DNA from: Altererythrobacter sp. BO-6
GTDB taxonomy: Bacteria > Pseudomonadota > Alphaproteobacteria > Sphingomonadales > Sphingomonadaceae
Assembly: GCF_011047315.1 (NCBI RefSeq)
Contig: NZ_CP049259.1
Span: 1,674,001 to 1,738,000, forward strand
Length of the DNA stretch: 64,000 nucleotides
Direction: 5' to 3'
Shown here: piece after piece, positions 55,418 through 64,000 of the stretch
How the letters are laid out: each line of letters begins with the position of its first letter
Numbering within the stretch: the stretch's first letter is position 1
Position numbers and translations under genes: made by a program
The notes under the pieces: generated by a model
Told to the model about the DNA's origin: nothing
The model's database searches: none
The model's input: the letters and a program-made list of their open reading frames with translations, nothing else

Positions 55418-56107
55418 ATGGGTCATGTTCTCAAATCCTTGGCGCTGGCAGCAGGCCAACTAGGTGATCCTGCGATCCTGCGGGTCCTTGCCAAGAGCCT
55501 CGCCATCACGCTGGGTCTGTTCGCCGCACTGGGGTTTGCGTTGATAAAGGCGCTGCCCGTGCTGCTGGGCGGATATCTCGACATTGCGGGAGACGCTTAT
55601 GTGGTGCTGTCACTCTTGATTGTGCTGGCTCTCGGCTGGTTCCTGTTCCGCATTGTTGCGCTGGCGGTGCTGCAGTTCTTCGCTGACGAAGTGGTGCTGG
55701 CGGTCGAGCGCAGGCATTATCCCGCTGCCGCCACCAGCGCGCGCAATTTGCCGTTTCACGAGGACCTTGCCAACAGCCTCAGGGGTGTCGGCCGCGCCTT
55801 GCTGTTCAACGCGCTGGCAGCGCCGGTCGCATTGGTGCTGCTGTTTACCGCGGTTGGACCGGCGGTGGTGTTCCTGGCTGTCAACGCCGTGCTACTGGGT
55901 CGCGAACTGACGGATATGGGCTGGCTGCGGCACCGGCCTGCGCCGCAAGCGCCCTTGCCCGTGGGCGGATGGGAACGCTTGCTGTTGGGCGGTGCGATTG
56001 CCGCCCTGATGGCTGTGCCCTTCGTCAATCTTGTCGTGCCGGTTATAGGGGCAGCAGCGGGAACCCATCTGGTACAATTGAATCGCCATAAAACACCGAA
56101 AGCGTAG
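55418..56107 (+). CDS. EI24/CysZ-like membrane protein
   Basis: A 229-residue membrane protein of the EI24 domain family. About four hydrophobic segments include ITLGLFAALGFALIKALPV and LSLLIVLALGWFLFRIVAL. The conserved middle has FADEVVLAVERRHYP, and the C-terminus is RLLLGGAIAALMAVPFVNLVVP (first 20). CysZ members carry sulfate, but most alphaproteobacterial members are uncharacterised. The start chosen is MGHVLKSLALAAGQL. The next lipoprotein gene starts at the base after its stop. Confidence 0.85.
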   Translation: MGHVLKSLALAAGQLGDPAILRVLAKSLAITLGLFAALGFALIKALPVLLGGYLDIAGDAYVVLSLLIVLALGWFLFRIVALAVLQFFADEVVLAVERRHYPAAATSARNLPFHEDLANSLRGVGRALLFNALAAPVALVLLFTAVGPAVVFLAVNAVLLGRELTDMGWLRHRPAPQAPLPVGGWERLLLGGAIAALMAVPFVNLVVPVIGAAAGTHLVQLNRHKTPKA

Positions 56108-56560
56108 ATGATGCCACTAATTCGCTACAAGATCGCCGCACTGGCCCCGATCGTGCTGCTGGGCGCCTGCGTCTCTGCCGGCAGTCCCCCGGCAGTGGTC
56201 CCCGATCGCACTGTCGCTCGCCCGGCGCCGCCGCCGCAAGCCGTGCGCGTGCCACCAAGCAATCCGGCACCGCCTTCGTCCGGCTTCATCCCGCCACAAG
56301 TCATGCGCGCACCGGGGCTGGAGAACGTGATCGGCGCCAGCGCAGCACAGCTCGAACGCCGTTTGGGCAAACCGCGGCTCGATGTGATCGAGGGCGATAC
56401 GCGCAAGCTGCAGTATTCGGGCGAAGCCTGTGTGCTCGACATCTACCTCTATCCTCTGGAACCGCGCGGCGCACCAGTCGCCACCCATGTCGAAGCGCGC
56501 CGCGCCAGCGATGGGCGCGATGTTGATCGCGCCGCCTGTGTCCGGGCGCTGGGCGGCTGA
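56108..56560 (+). CDS. Small lipoprotein of unknown function
   Basis: A 150-residue protein. The signal peptide ends in a lipobox LLGAC, followed by a Pro-rich linker (APPPQAVRVPPSNPAPPSS) and a compact domain (NVIGASAAQLERRLGKPRLD, EACVLDIYLYPL) with a pair of cysteines. The domain resembles small BamE/OmlA-like lipoproteins only in size and pattern, so no function is given. It starts immediately after the stop of the EI24-like gene and is probably co-transcribed. Confidence 0.78.
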   Translation: MMPLIRYKIAALAPIVLLGACVSAGSPPAVVPDRTVARPAPPPQAVRVPPSNPAPPSSGFIPPQVMRAPGLENVIGASAAQLERRLGKPRLDVIEGDTRKLQYSGEACVLDIYLYPLEPRGAPVATHVEARRASDGRDVDRAACVRALGG

Positions 56561-56640
56561 CTCGCGGGAATGCAGCGGTAACCTGGTCTTAAGCCTGATC
56601 TGCGACACGATTCCCCGAGATAACAGGGGGTCATCGGAAT

Positions 56641-57582
56641 ATGAGCATCCAGTTTGCCGATCTTGCACGGCGCGTCGCCGAAGACGGCCAGGTCAGCCCG
56701 GAAGAGCTTTTCTCGCTGCGCCAGCTTGGTTGGGGCGATGGCCGGATCTACCGTGAAGAGGCCGAGGCCATCTTCGAGATCAACCGCGCGATCCGCCAGG
56801 CCGACCCGGAATGGGTCGACTTCTTCGTCGAGGCGATCAGCGAATTCGTGCTCAACGGCAGCGAGCCGCGCGGAATGTGCGACGATGCCGAGGCGCGCTG
56901 GCTGATCGGCGCGCTCGACCATGACGGCAAGATCGATTCCATGGCGGAGCTCGAACTGCTCGTCCTCGTGATCGAGAAGGCCCAAAACGTCCCCGACTTC
57001 TTCAAGGATTATGTCCTGCGCCATATCGAACAGGCGGTAATGGCGGGCACCGGACCCACCCGCCATGGCGGCGATTTGTCCGCAACCCATATCTCTACCG
57101 CCGAATGCCGCATCCTGCGCCGCGTGATCTTCGCCAGCGGCGGGCACGGCCCCGCAGCCGTGAGCCGCAAGGATGCAGAATTGCTGTTCCGCCTGAAGGA
57201 CGCGACCTTGCAGGAAGAAAACTCACCTGCCTGGGACGATCTGTTCGTCGATGGCGTGTCGAATTATCTCAAGGGCTTCCAGCTGACCAAGGCGCAGCTC
57301 AGCCATGAACGCGTGAAGGAGCTGGAGAGCTTCATTGCCGACAACCAGGCGCGGGTCGGGCGCTTTATCGGCGCGATGGCCCGCGAAGTGCCGCAGGTGC
57401 GCAACCATTTCGGCAAGGTGTTCGGCAAGAATGCCGATGGCCGGAGCTATGTCGAAGCGGCGGCAGCCGGCAATCTGGTCGAGGACTTCGAGCAGGAATG
57501 GCTCGAGAAGATGATCGCTGCCGACGGCGAGGTCGACGACCTTGAACGGGCACTATTGGCGCGGATTATCGACGAGGGCTGA
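56641..57582 (+). CDS. Internally duplicated helical protein (TerB-like), unknown function
   Basis: A 313-residue soluble, acidic, helical protein. Two halves share an order of motifs: VSPEELFSLRQLGWGDGRIY with EEAEAIFEINRA and WVDFFVEAISEFVL in the first; ISTAECRILRRVIFASGG with KDAELLFRLKDA and WDDLFVDGVSNYLKG in the second. Acidic helix ends such as DHDGKIDSMAELELL and AADGEVDDLERALL recall TerB or calcium-binding tellurite-resistance-like domains. A GGGGGTCATCGGAAT leader contains the ribosome site. Function unknown. Confidence 0.78.
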   Translation: MSIQFADLARRVAEDGQVSPEELFSLRQLGWGDGRIYREEAEAIFEINRAIRQADPEWVDFFVEAISEFVLNGSEPRGMCDDAEARWLIGALDHDGKIDSMAELELLVLVIEKAQNVPDFFKDYVLRHIEQAVMAGTGPTRHGGDLSATHISTAECRILRRVIFASGGHGPAAVSRKDAELLFRLKDATLQEENSPAWDDLFVDGVSNYLKGFQLTKAQLSHERVKELESFIADNQARVGRFIGAMAREVPQVRNHFGKVFGKNADGRSYVEAAAAGNLVEDFEQEWLEKMIAADGEVDDLERALLARIIDEG

Positions 57583-57613
57583 AAGCAGCACTTGCAGCCG
57601 AGCCCTGCGCGAT

Positions 57614-57970
57614 TCAGACGATAAAGCTCTCGCCGCAGCCACAGGCGCCCTTGGCATTGGGGTTTTCGAACACGAAGCCGGCGGTGAAATCGTCTTCGAC
57701 CCAGTCCATGGTCGAACCGACAAGGTAGAGGACGCTTGCGCCGTCGATATAGAAGATGCCGCCCGGCGTTTCGATCTTCTCGTCGAATTTCGCTTCCTCG
57801 GTGACGTAGTCGACCGAATAGGCAAGGCCGGAACAGCCGCGGCGCGGGGTCGACAGCTTGACCCCGATCGCACCTTCGGGCGCTTTCTCCATCAGTTCGG
57901 CAATACGTGCCTCGGCGGCAGGCGTCAGCTTGACCGCGGCGGGCAATTGGCGGGTTTTCACGTCACTCAT
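57614..57970 (-). CDS. sufA: SufA/IscA-type Fe-S carrier
   Basis: A 118-residue A-type carrier of the SUF system. The three ligand cysteines are in RRGCSGLAY and GACGCGESF near the C-terminus. It accepts Fe-S clusters from SufBCD and delivers them to apoproteins. The ATG overlaps the sufT stop (TGATG). It is the last gene of the operon; 31 nt separate it from the convergent 313-residue gene. It could equally be named erpA-like. Confidence 0.9.
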   Translation of the reverse strand: MSDVKTRQLPAAVKLTPAAEARIAELMEKAPEGAIGVKLSTPRRGCSGLAYSVDYVTEEAKFDEKIETPGGIFYIDGASVLYLVGSTMDWVEDDFTAGFVFENPNAKGACGCGESFIV

Positions 57971-58470
57971 CACAGCATCCCCAGTTCGAGGCGGGCTTCG
58001 TCGCTCATCTTGTCCGGGCCCCATGGCGGATCCCACACCAGCACGACTTCCGCATCGCGCACGCCCGGCACGCTGGCGGCGCGCAGTTCGACTTCGCCCG
58101 GCATGCTTTCCGCCACCGGGCAGTGCGGCGTGGTGAGCGTCATGGTGATCAGCGCATCGGCCTCGTCGGTGATCTCGACGCCGTAGATCAGGCCGAGATC
58201 GTAGATATTTACCGGGATTTCGGGGTCGTAGATTTCCTTGAGCGCGGCGATCACCGCTTCATAGAGTTCGCCGCCCGGCTCGCCCGAGGCGACATTCTCA
58301 GGCTGCTTGGCAAGGAATCCCTCAAGGTAATCGCGCTTGCGCTCGAGCTTCTGCGCCGGGGTCTCATCCGTATCAACGGCATCTTCCACCCGCGCACGCG
58401 GCGGCTTGGTAGCCGTCTCCGCAGGCGAGGGAGCAGCCACGAATTCCTTTTCCTCGGATGGCTTGTTCAT
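57970..58470 (-). CDS. sufT: SufT-like MIP18/DUF59 protein
   Basis: A 166-residue protein. An acidic disordered N-terminus (about 65 residues) precedes the MIP18/DUF59 domain: LKEIYDPEIPVNIYDLGLIY, TLTTPHCPVAESMPGEV with the conserved cysteine, and VVLVWDPPWGPDKMSDEAR. SufT supports Fe-S maturation under high demand. It overlaps sufS by 4 nt and the sufA-like gene by one base. Confidence 0.93.
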   Translation of the reverse strand: MNKPSEEKEFVAAPSPAETATKPPRARVEDAVDTDETPAQKLERKRDYLEGFLAKQPENVASGEPGGELYEAVIAALKEIYDPEIPVNIYDLGLIYGVEITDEADALITMTLTTPHCPVAESMPGEVELRAASVPGVRDAEVVLVWDPPWGPDKMSDEARLELGML

Positions 58471-59694
58471 CCGAATATCCTCCTGGTTCGCGCGATGCCT
58501 TCGAGCAACGCGGTAATGTCGCTTTCGTCCGAATAGAGCCCGAAACTAGCCCGCGCGGTTGCGGGAACGCCGAGATGGTCCATCAAGGGCTGCGCGCAAT
58601 GATGCCCGGCGCGGATCGCCACATTCGCTTCATCCAATATGGTGCCGAGATCGTGCGGATGAACCCCGTCGAGCATGAAGCTGACGATCCCGGCGCTGTC
58701 GGCCGGGCCGAACAGTGTGACATCGTTCATAGCGCCGAGTTCATAGCGCAATTGCGCCACCAGCGCCGTCTCCCGTGCATGGATCGCATCGAGGCCGACC
58801 GACTCCACGAAGTCGATCGCCGCATGCAGCGCCACCGCTTCGGCAATCGCCGGAGTGCCCGCCTCGAACCGCTGCGGCGGCGGGGCGTAGGTGGTCTTTG
58901 CGAAGGTCACCACGATCGATCATCGCGCCGCCGCCCTGATAGGGCGGCATATCGTCGAGAATTTCATACCGGGCCCACAGCGCACCTATCCCGGTCGGGC
59001 CATAGAGCTTGTGCGCGCTGAAGACGTAGAAATCGCAATCGAGCGCTGCGACATCAAGCGTGAGCCGCGGCGCCGCCTGGCATCCGTCGAGCAGCAGCTT
59101 CGCGCCGACGCCATGGGCGAGGTCGGCCGCCCGGCGGGCATCGAGCACCGAACCCAGCACGTTGGAGACATGCGCCAGCGCTACGAGCTTGTGCCGCTCG
59201 GTCAGCATCGCTTCAGCCGCGTCGAGATCGATCCGTCCGTCATCGGTCAGCGGGCAGACGTCGATCTCGGCACCGACCCGTTCGGCCAGCATCTGCCACG
59301 GCACAATGTTGGAATGATGCTCCAGCGTCGAAAGCAGGATACGGTCGCCCGCGCGAATATTCTCGACGCCCCAGGTCGCCGCGACCAAATTGATCGCCTC
59401 GGTTGCGCCGCGGGCGAACATCACTTCTTCCTCACGCCCGCCCAGGAATTGCGCCACGCGCCGCCGCGCAGCCTCGTAACGCAAGGTCATTTCGGCCGAG
59501 CGGGAATAGACCCCGCGATGGACGGTCGCATAATCCTCGCCCAGCGCGCGCGCAGTCGCATCGATCACCGCGCGCGGCTTTTGCGCGGTCGCGGCAGTGT
59601 CGAGATAATGCCACGGCTTGCCTTCCCCGGTCAGCATGCCGGGGAACTGTGCCCGCGCATCATCGATGCGTGCAAGGGTGGCGGCCTCGGTCAC
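58467..59694 (-). pseudogene. sufS: Cysteine desulfurase SufS, split by a +1 frameshift
   Basis: PLP enzyme that takes sulfur from cysteine for Fe-S assembly. Part one (59694 to about 58914) has YLDTAATAQKPRAVIDA and the PLP lysine in FSAHKLYGPTGIG, up to YQGGGAMIDR. Part two, in another frame, runs VTFAKTTYAPPPQRFEAGTP and has the active cysteine in AGHHCAQPLMDHLG. The frames join if one base is removed within 58908-58914 (CGTGGTG), giving 408 residues, normal for SufS. All neighbours are intact and no second desulfurase is seen, so a sequence error is likely. It overlaps sufD and sufT by 4 nt each. Confidence 0.9.
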
Positions 59695-60462
59695 AGCGCC
59701 GCCTCATCCAATTGTTCCAGCGCGCGTTCAAGCATCCGGTCGGCAATCCGCCGGTCCTCGATGGCAGTCAGTGCGTCGGCAATGAAGGCCTGCACCAGCA
59801 GCTTTCGCGCTGCTTCGGGCGGGATACCGCGCGCGGCCATGTAGTAGGCTGCGGCCTGGTCGAGCTGGCCGATCGCTGCGCCGTGGGCACACTTCACGTC
59901 ATCGGCGAAGATTTCCAGCTCGGGCTTGGCATTGGCCGAAGCGCCCTTTTCCAGCAGGATCGCTCGGAAATTCTGCGCCGCGTCGGTTTTCTGTGCGTCG
60001 CGGACGACTTCGATCCGGCCAAGGTAGTTGCCGGTGGATTGCCCTGCCTGCACCGCACGCACCACCTGGTTGGAGGTGGCATTGGGCGCCTTGTGGATCA
60101 CGCGGGTGACGAATTCCTGCCGGGCATTGGCGCGCCCGATGGTCACCGCTCCGAATTCGAAATGCGCGCCTTCTTCCAGCGTCACCTCCAGCTCGATCCG
60201 CGAGTATTCGATGTGGCTGGCGTTGATCTCGAAGTGTTCGTAGCGCCCGCCCGCGCCGACATGGACGCGCGTGCGGTGGACCGATCCGCCCGAGGCCTGC
60301 GGGCCGGAATGGTGAAATGCGTTGAAGTGCTTCGTTTCCCCCGGCGGCACTTCAACGGTGCCCCAGTGGTTGAGCCAGTCCACCGGCGCCTGTGCCAGCC
60401 ACGCGCCATCTGCGTAACGCCAGGCTTCATCGCGCGTGGTGGGCCGCTGAAGGGCGGTTGCC

Positions 60463-60470
<8 letters not shown>
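59691..60470 (-). CDS. sufD: SufD scaffold subunit
   Basis: A 259-residue member of the SufB/SufD family, shorter than the roughly 420-residue E. coli SufD, as is usual in sphingomonads. Seen are DEAWRYADGAWLAQAPVDW (start) and the core DDVKCAHGAAIGQLDQAAAY with the conserved histidine. The C-terminus has YYMAARGIPPEAARKLLVQA and ends LDEAAL. It forms SufBC2D with the neighbours. It overlaps sufC by 8 nt and sufS by 4 nt. Confidence 0.93.
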
Positions 60471-61233
<763 letters not shown>

Positions 61234-61257
61234 TCATCCTTTGTCGTGTCCGGCGGT

Positions 61258-61449
61258 TCAGAACAGCGAGATCATGCCGGGCAAGAAATAAAGCGCGACG
61301 AGCCCGCATACGATCATGAAAACTGTGCCCGGAATCGTGAAGCCGCGGCTGATGTTCATAGTCAGCGAACTGATCGCCGCCAGCGCGGGCAGCACGAACA
61401 GCAGGATTTTCTGCATGTCGGGTGACATCAGATCGTTCAGTCCTGGCAT
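61258..61449 (-). CDS. Small two-pass membrane protein inside the suf operon
   Basis: A 63-residue protein, MPGLNDLMSPDMQKILLFVL and then hydrophobic stretches LPALAAISSLTM and TVFMIVCGLVALYFLPG. It is probably a two-helix inner-membrane protein. A GGGGAG element lies before the ATG and it sits 2 nt past the DUF559 stop. The overlapping 77-residue frame in the same stretch is a shadow. No known SUF factor resembles it, so its link to Fe-S assembly is contextual. Confidence 0.7.
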   Translation of the reverse strand: MPGLNDLMSPDMQKILLFVLPALAAISSLTMNISRGFTIPGTVFMIVCGLVALYFLPGMISLF

Positions 61450-61451
61450 TG

Positions 61452-61994
61452 TCAGTCATCTCCCCTGTTGGTGGTGGAGCGGCCCGATGCTGTTCTGCGT
61501 TGTGTCGTCTGGCGCGGCGCTGAGCTGGTGCGGTGGGCGCGCTGGCCCTCGCGCTTGTCGGCGATCCGCATGCGCATGCCGGCAGTTATGCGCGCCAGCA
61601 CGTCGTCCATGTTCTCGAGGATGTCCTGCGCCTTGATCCGCATCACCCGGATGCCGACGCTTTCCAGGCTCTTGTCACGGCGCTTGGCGAGCGCTTCGTT
61701 CTCGCCTTCCTCGTCGATATCGATCGCCATGCCGAGCGCGTGGCAGCCGAAATCGACGATCGCGCTGCCGATCACCATGTGGCGGGTAAACTTGTAACGG
61801 CCCATGTCCGCCTTGGCGAAGCGCGCAGCAAGCGCCTTGTGCGCGGGCGACGAGAAGCGCCGCAATTCGCGTGCCTGCTCATGCAGCGCATCGAGCCGCT
61901 TCTCCGATATTTCCCACCCGCGGCCCTTCTTCTTGAGCGCGGGGGCTTCGGTTTCCGGAGCATCGGACAGCTTGAGGGTTTTGCGGTCGGTCAC
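61452..61994 (-). CDS. DUF559 (VSR-like endonuclease fold) protein in the suf operon
   Basis: A 180-residue protein. The DUF559 core is [70 protein letters not shown]: the basic, D...E pattern of the Vsr/PD-(D/E)xK-like fold. A Lys/Arg/Thr-rich tail of about 35 residues follows. The GTG at 61994 overlaps the sufB stop (GTGA) with a GGGGAG element upstream; the longer frame over sufB is rejected. Why a nuclease-fold protein sits in this operon is unclear. Confidence 0.82.
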   Translation of the reverse strand: MTDRKTLKLSDAPETEAPALKKKGRGWEISEKRLDALHEQARELRRFSSPAHKALAARFAKADMGRYKFTRHMVIGSAIVDFGCHALGMAIDIDEEGENEALAKRRDKSLESVGIRVMRIKAQDILENMDDVLARITAGMRMRIADKREGQRAHRTSSAPRQTTQRRTASGRSTTNRGDD

Positions 61995-63484
61995 CCCACG
62001 CTCCCCTCGAGCGAAATCGCCAGCAGCTTCTGCGCTTCGACCGCGAATTCCATCGGCAATTCTTTCAGCACGTCCTTGGCGAAACCATTCACAATTAATG
62101 CAACCGCCTCTTCCTGCGGCAATCCGCGCTGCATGGCGTAGAACAGCTGGTCGTCGCTGATCTTGCTGGTGGTCGCCTCGTGCTCGATTTGTGCCGTTGG
62201 GTTCTTGACCTCGATATAGGGCACAGTGTGCGCCCCGCACTTGTCGCCCAAAAGCAGGCTGTCGCACTGGGTGAAGTTGCGCACCCCGGCAGCGTTCGGC
62301 CCGACCCGCACCAAGCCGCGATAGGTGTTGTTCGACTTGCCCGCCGAAATGCCCTTGGAAATGATCGTCGAGCGACTGCCGCGTCCGTTGTGGATCATCT
62401 TGGTGCCGGTATCGGCCTGCTGGAAATTGTTGGTCACCGCGACCGAGTAGAACTCGCCGACGCTATCCTCGCCGTTGAGAACGCAACTGGGGTATTTCCA
62501 CGTCACCGCGCTACCCGTCTCTACCTGGGTCCAGCTGATCTTGGATCGCGCACCCTGGCACAGCCCGCGCTTGGTGACGAAATTGTAGATGCCGCCCTTG
62601 CCCTCGGCATTGCCCGGGTACCAGTTCTGCACGGTCGAATATTTGATCTCGGCATCTTCCAGCGCGACCAGCTCGACCACCGCGGCATGGAGCTGGTTTT
62701 CGTCACGCATCGGCGCGGTGCAGCCTTCCAGGTAACTGACATAGCTGCCTTTTTCGGCGATGATCAGCGTGCGCTCGAACTGGCCGGTATTCTCGGCATT
62801 GATCCGGAAATAGGTGCTGAGTTCCATCGGGCAGCGCACGCCTTCGGGCACGTAGACGAAGGTGCCGTCCGAAAAGACCGCGCAATTGAGCGTCGCGAAG
62901 AAATTGTCATGCTGCGGCACCACCTTGCCGAGCCACTTTTTCACCAGATCGGGGTGTTCCTTGATCGCCTCGCTGATCGATAGGAAGATCACGCCTGCTT
63001 TCTTCAGCTCTTCGCGGAAGGTGGTGGCGACGCTGACGCTGTCGAACACGGCATCGACCGCGACCGGCGGTCTTGTGGGCGCAGCGCCTTCGACCCCGGC
63101 GAGCAATTCCTGCTCGGCAATCGGAATGCCGAGCTTGTCGTAAACCGCCTTGATCTCCGGATCGAGCTCGTCGAGCGAGGCGAGCGTCGGCTTCTTTTTC
63201 GGCGCGGCGTAGTAGAACGCGTCCTGGTAATCGATTTTGGGATAGCCGACCTTGGCCCAGTCCGGCTCTTCCATGGTCTGCCACAGGCGGAAAGCCTTGA
63301 GCCGCCATTCGAGCATCCATTCAGGCTCGCCCTTCTTGGCCGAAATGAAACGGACGGTGTCTTCGGTAAGGCCCTTTTCGGCGAATTCGGTCTCGATATT
63401 CGCCGACCAGCCGTGCTCGTATTCGGCCGCCTTGGCAGCGGCTTCCTTCGCTTCGCGGTCCTTGATGTCCAGTTCTTCGCTCAT
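61991..63484 (-). CDS. sufB: SufB scaffold subunit
   Basis: A 497-residue scaffold on which SufBC2D builds Fe-S clusters. Seen are the start [20 protein letters not shown], the core [20 protein letters not shown], the [20 protein letters not shown] segment and [20 protein letters not shown]. The end is [19 protein letters not shown]. The ATG overlaps the stop of the upstream regulator (ATGA). Length and ends are normal. Confidence 0.97.
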   Translation of the reverse strand: MSEELDIKDREAKEAAAKAAEYEHGWSANIETEFAEKGLTEDTVRFISAKKGEPEWMLEWRLKAFRLWQTMEEPDWAKVGYPKIDYQDAFYYAAPKKKPTLASLDELDPEIKAVYDKLGIPIAEQELLAGVEGAAPTRPPVAVDAVFDSVSVATTFREELKKAGVIFLSISEAIKEHPDLVKKWLGKVVPQHDNFFATLNCAVFSDGTFVYVPEGVRCPMELSTYFRINAENTGQFERTLIIAEKGSYVSYLEGCTAPMRDENQLHAAVVELVALEDAEIKYSTVQNWYPGNAEGKGGIYNFVTKRGLCQGARSKISWTQVETGSAVTWKYPSCVLNGEDSVGEFYSVAVTNNFQQADTGTKMIHNGRGSRSTIISKGISAGKSNNTYRGLVRVGPNAAGVRNFTQCDSLLLGDKCGAHTVPYIEVKNPTAQIEHEATTSKISDDQLFYAMQRGLPQEEAVALIVNGFAKDVLKELPMEFAVEAQKLLAISLEGSVG

Positions 63485-63891
63485 GCCATTTCTCTCGCTT
63501 GCGCTAGCTGCGTCAGCGGAATTCCCGCTAGCGCCCCGCGCAGCGCCTGGTTGATCATCGGCCAATGCGGCTTCACGCTGCAATTGTGGTCGACCGCGCA
63601 ATCCTGCCCCTCGACACATGCCGTCAGCGCAATCGGCCCTTCGACCGCTTCGACGATATCGGCCACGCTGATTGCCGCTGCCGGTCGCGCCAGCTGCAAG
63701 CCGCCGCCCGCGCCGCGCACCGAGCGCAACAGACCGGCCTTGCTCAGCATGCTGACCAGTTTCTGGACGGTCGGCACGGGAAGGCCCGTCTCTGCTGCCA
63801 GTTCAGCCGCACTCGTCCGCCCTCCGCCGCAGTGGCGGGCAGCCGCGCTCATCGTCACGACGGCATAATCGGCAAGATTGGACAGGCGCAT
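63481..63891 (-). CDS. IscR/SufR-type Rrf2 regulator of the suf operon
   Basis: A 136-residue Rrf2 protein. The winged helix includes [20 protein letters not shown] and [10 protein letters not shown]. Three cysteines at residues 92, 98 and 104 (CVEGQDC, then HNC) have the same spacing as the [2Fe-2S] ligands of E. coli IscR, with a histidine soon after (KPHW). It should sense cluster status and repress suf. The ATG at 63891 has GGAG before it. An inverted repeat overlaps the predicted start of transcription upstream. Confidence 0.93.
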   Translation of the reverse strand: MRLSNLADYAVVTMSAAARHCGGGRTSAAELAAETGLPVPTVQKLVSMLSKAGLLRSVRGAGGGLQLARPAAAISVADIVEAVEGPIALTACVEGQDCAVDHNCSVKPHWPMINQALRGALAGIPLTQLAQAREMA

Positions 63892-63903
63892 GCGGCTCCA
63901 ATT

Positions 63904-63959
63904 CAAATCGGATTGATTCGTTCCGATTTGGAAGTAGGCGTCACATTCCAGGGTTTCAA
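63904..63959 (-). promoter_or_regulatory. Candidate suf promoter with an inverted-repeat operator
   Basis: On the minus strand a -35-like TTGAAA (63954-63959) and a weak -10-like TACTTC (63931-63936) are separated by 17 nt. Just downstream is the inverted repeat CAAATCGGA-N9-TCCGATTTG (63904-63930), 9-bp arms, over the expected start site. It ends 12 nt before the regulator ATG. Autoregulation by the IscR-like protein is likely but inferred. Confidence 0.55.
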
Positions 63960-64000
63960 TGCGAAACGCACTGTTGCGAGTCGTTCGCAGCCAAAGGCGT

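Noticed and set aside
63922..63930. FNR half-site before the suf operon
   Set aside because: The TTGAT in this region is not paired with ATCAA at N4 spacing; the 9-bp inverted repeat is a different motif.

Overview
The window looks like a chromosomal segment of an alphaproteobacterium of the order Sphingomonadales, most likely an Erythrobacteraceae member. The reasons are the high GC content, the dense gene packing with many 1-4 nt stop/start overlaps, the set of sphingomonad families (UrcA, DUF2141, TonB receptor next to a tryptophan-halogenase-like protein, rpe-heparinase-purH, DUF2093, a SUF-only Fe-S operon with an IscR-like regulator), and a GTTC-N7-GTTC type SOS box. This placement is from gene content only. 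No phage, insertion sequence, integrase or CRISPR array was seen. No gene-free stretch exceeds 300 bases; the longest are about 190-230 nt.

Layout. 1-2 kb: end of msrB, a double-PilZ protein, tRNA-Leu(UAA), ihfB and a small GntR regulator. 2-9.9 kb: POT peptide transporter, two overlapping amidohydrolase genes (the second lacks most metal ligands), an NnrU-like membrane protein, an MlaA-like protein, a crotonase and a UrcA protein. 9.9-15 kb: dxs, a Zur-like regulator, msrA coupled to an unlisted 55-codon membrane protein, and a carotene-desaturase-like oxidoreductase. 15-22 kb: rpe-heparinase-purH, DUF2141, then a lipid kinase paired with a Tam41-like nucleotidyltransferase. 22-34.7 kb: M20 peptidase and a carbohydrate-uptake locus (FucP-like MFS, GH3 glucosidase, second MFS, LacI regulator, TonB receptor, halogenase-like protein). 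Palindromic operators there tie the divergent and downstream genes to the LacI protein. 34.7-43.5 kb: tRNA-Arg(CCG), the LexA-type mmcB, sterol desaturase with DUF2141, a PAS protein, hydrolase, BepA-like protease, DsbA-like protein, a second metalloprotease and an HD protein. 43.6-49 kb: a LytS/LytR two-component system overlapping nadC and RNase T2, a tandem SpoIIAA-like gene behind a perfect FNR box, tadA and rpmB. 49-57.6 kb: M23 protease, DUF2093, xseA and purD divergent from one shared CATG, a c-type cytochrome behind a near-perfect FNR box, adenosine kinase and envelope proteins. 57.6-64 kb: the SUF operon on the minus strand (regulator, sufB, DUF559, small TM protein, sufC, sufD, sufS, sufT, sufA-like).

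The most important caution is that three otherwise intact genes (GH3 glucosidase, lytR, sufS) are each broken by what looks like exactly one extra base. Removing one base restores the expected family length in all three. sufS is the only cysteine desulfurase in an apparently complete operon, so sequence or assembly error is the first hypothesis. The most interesting signals are regulatory (FNR, LexA and LacI-type sites placed precisely at promoters) and the lipid kinase/Tam41-like pair.
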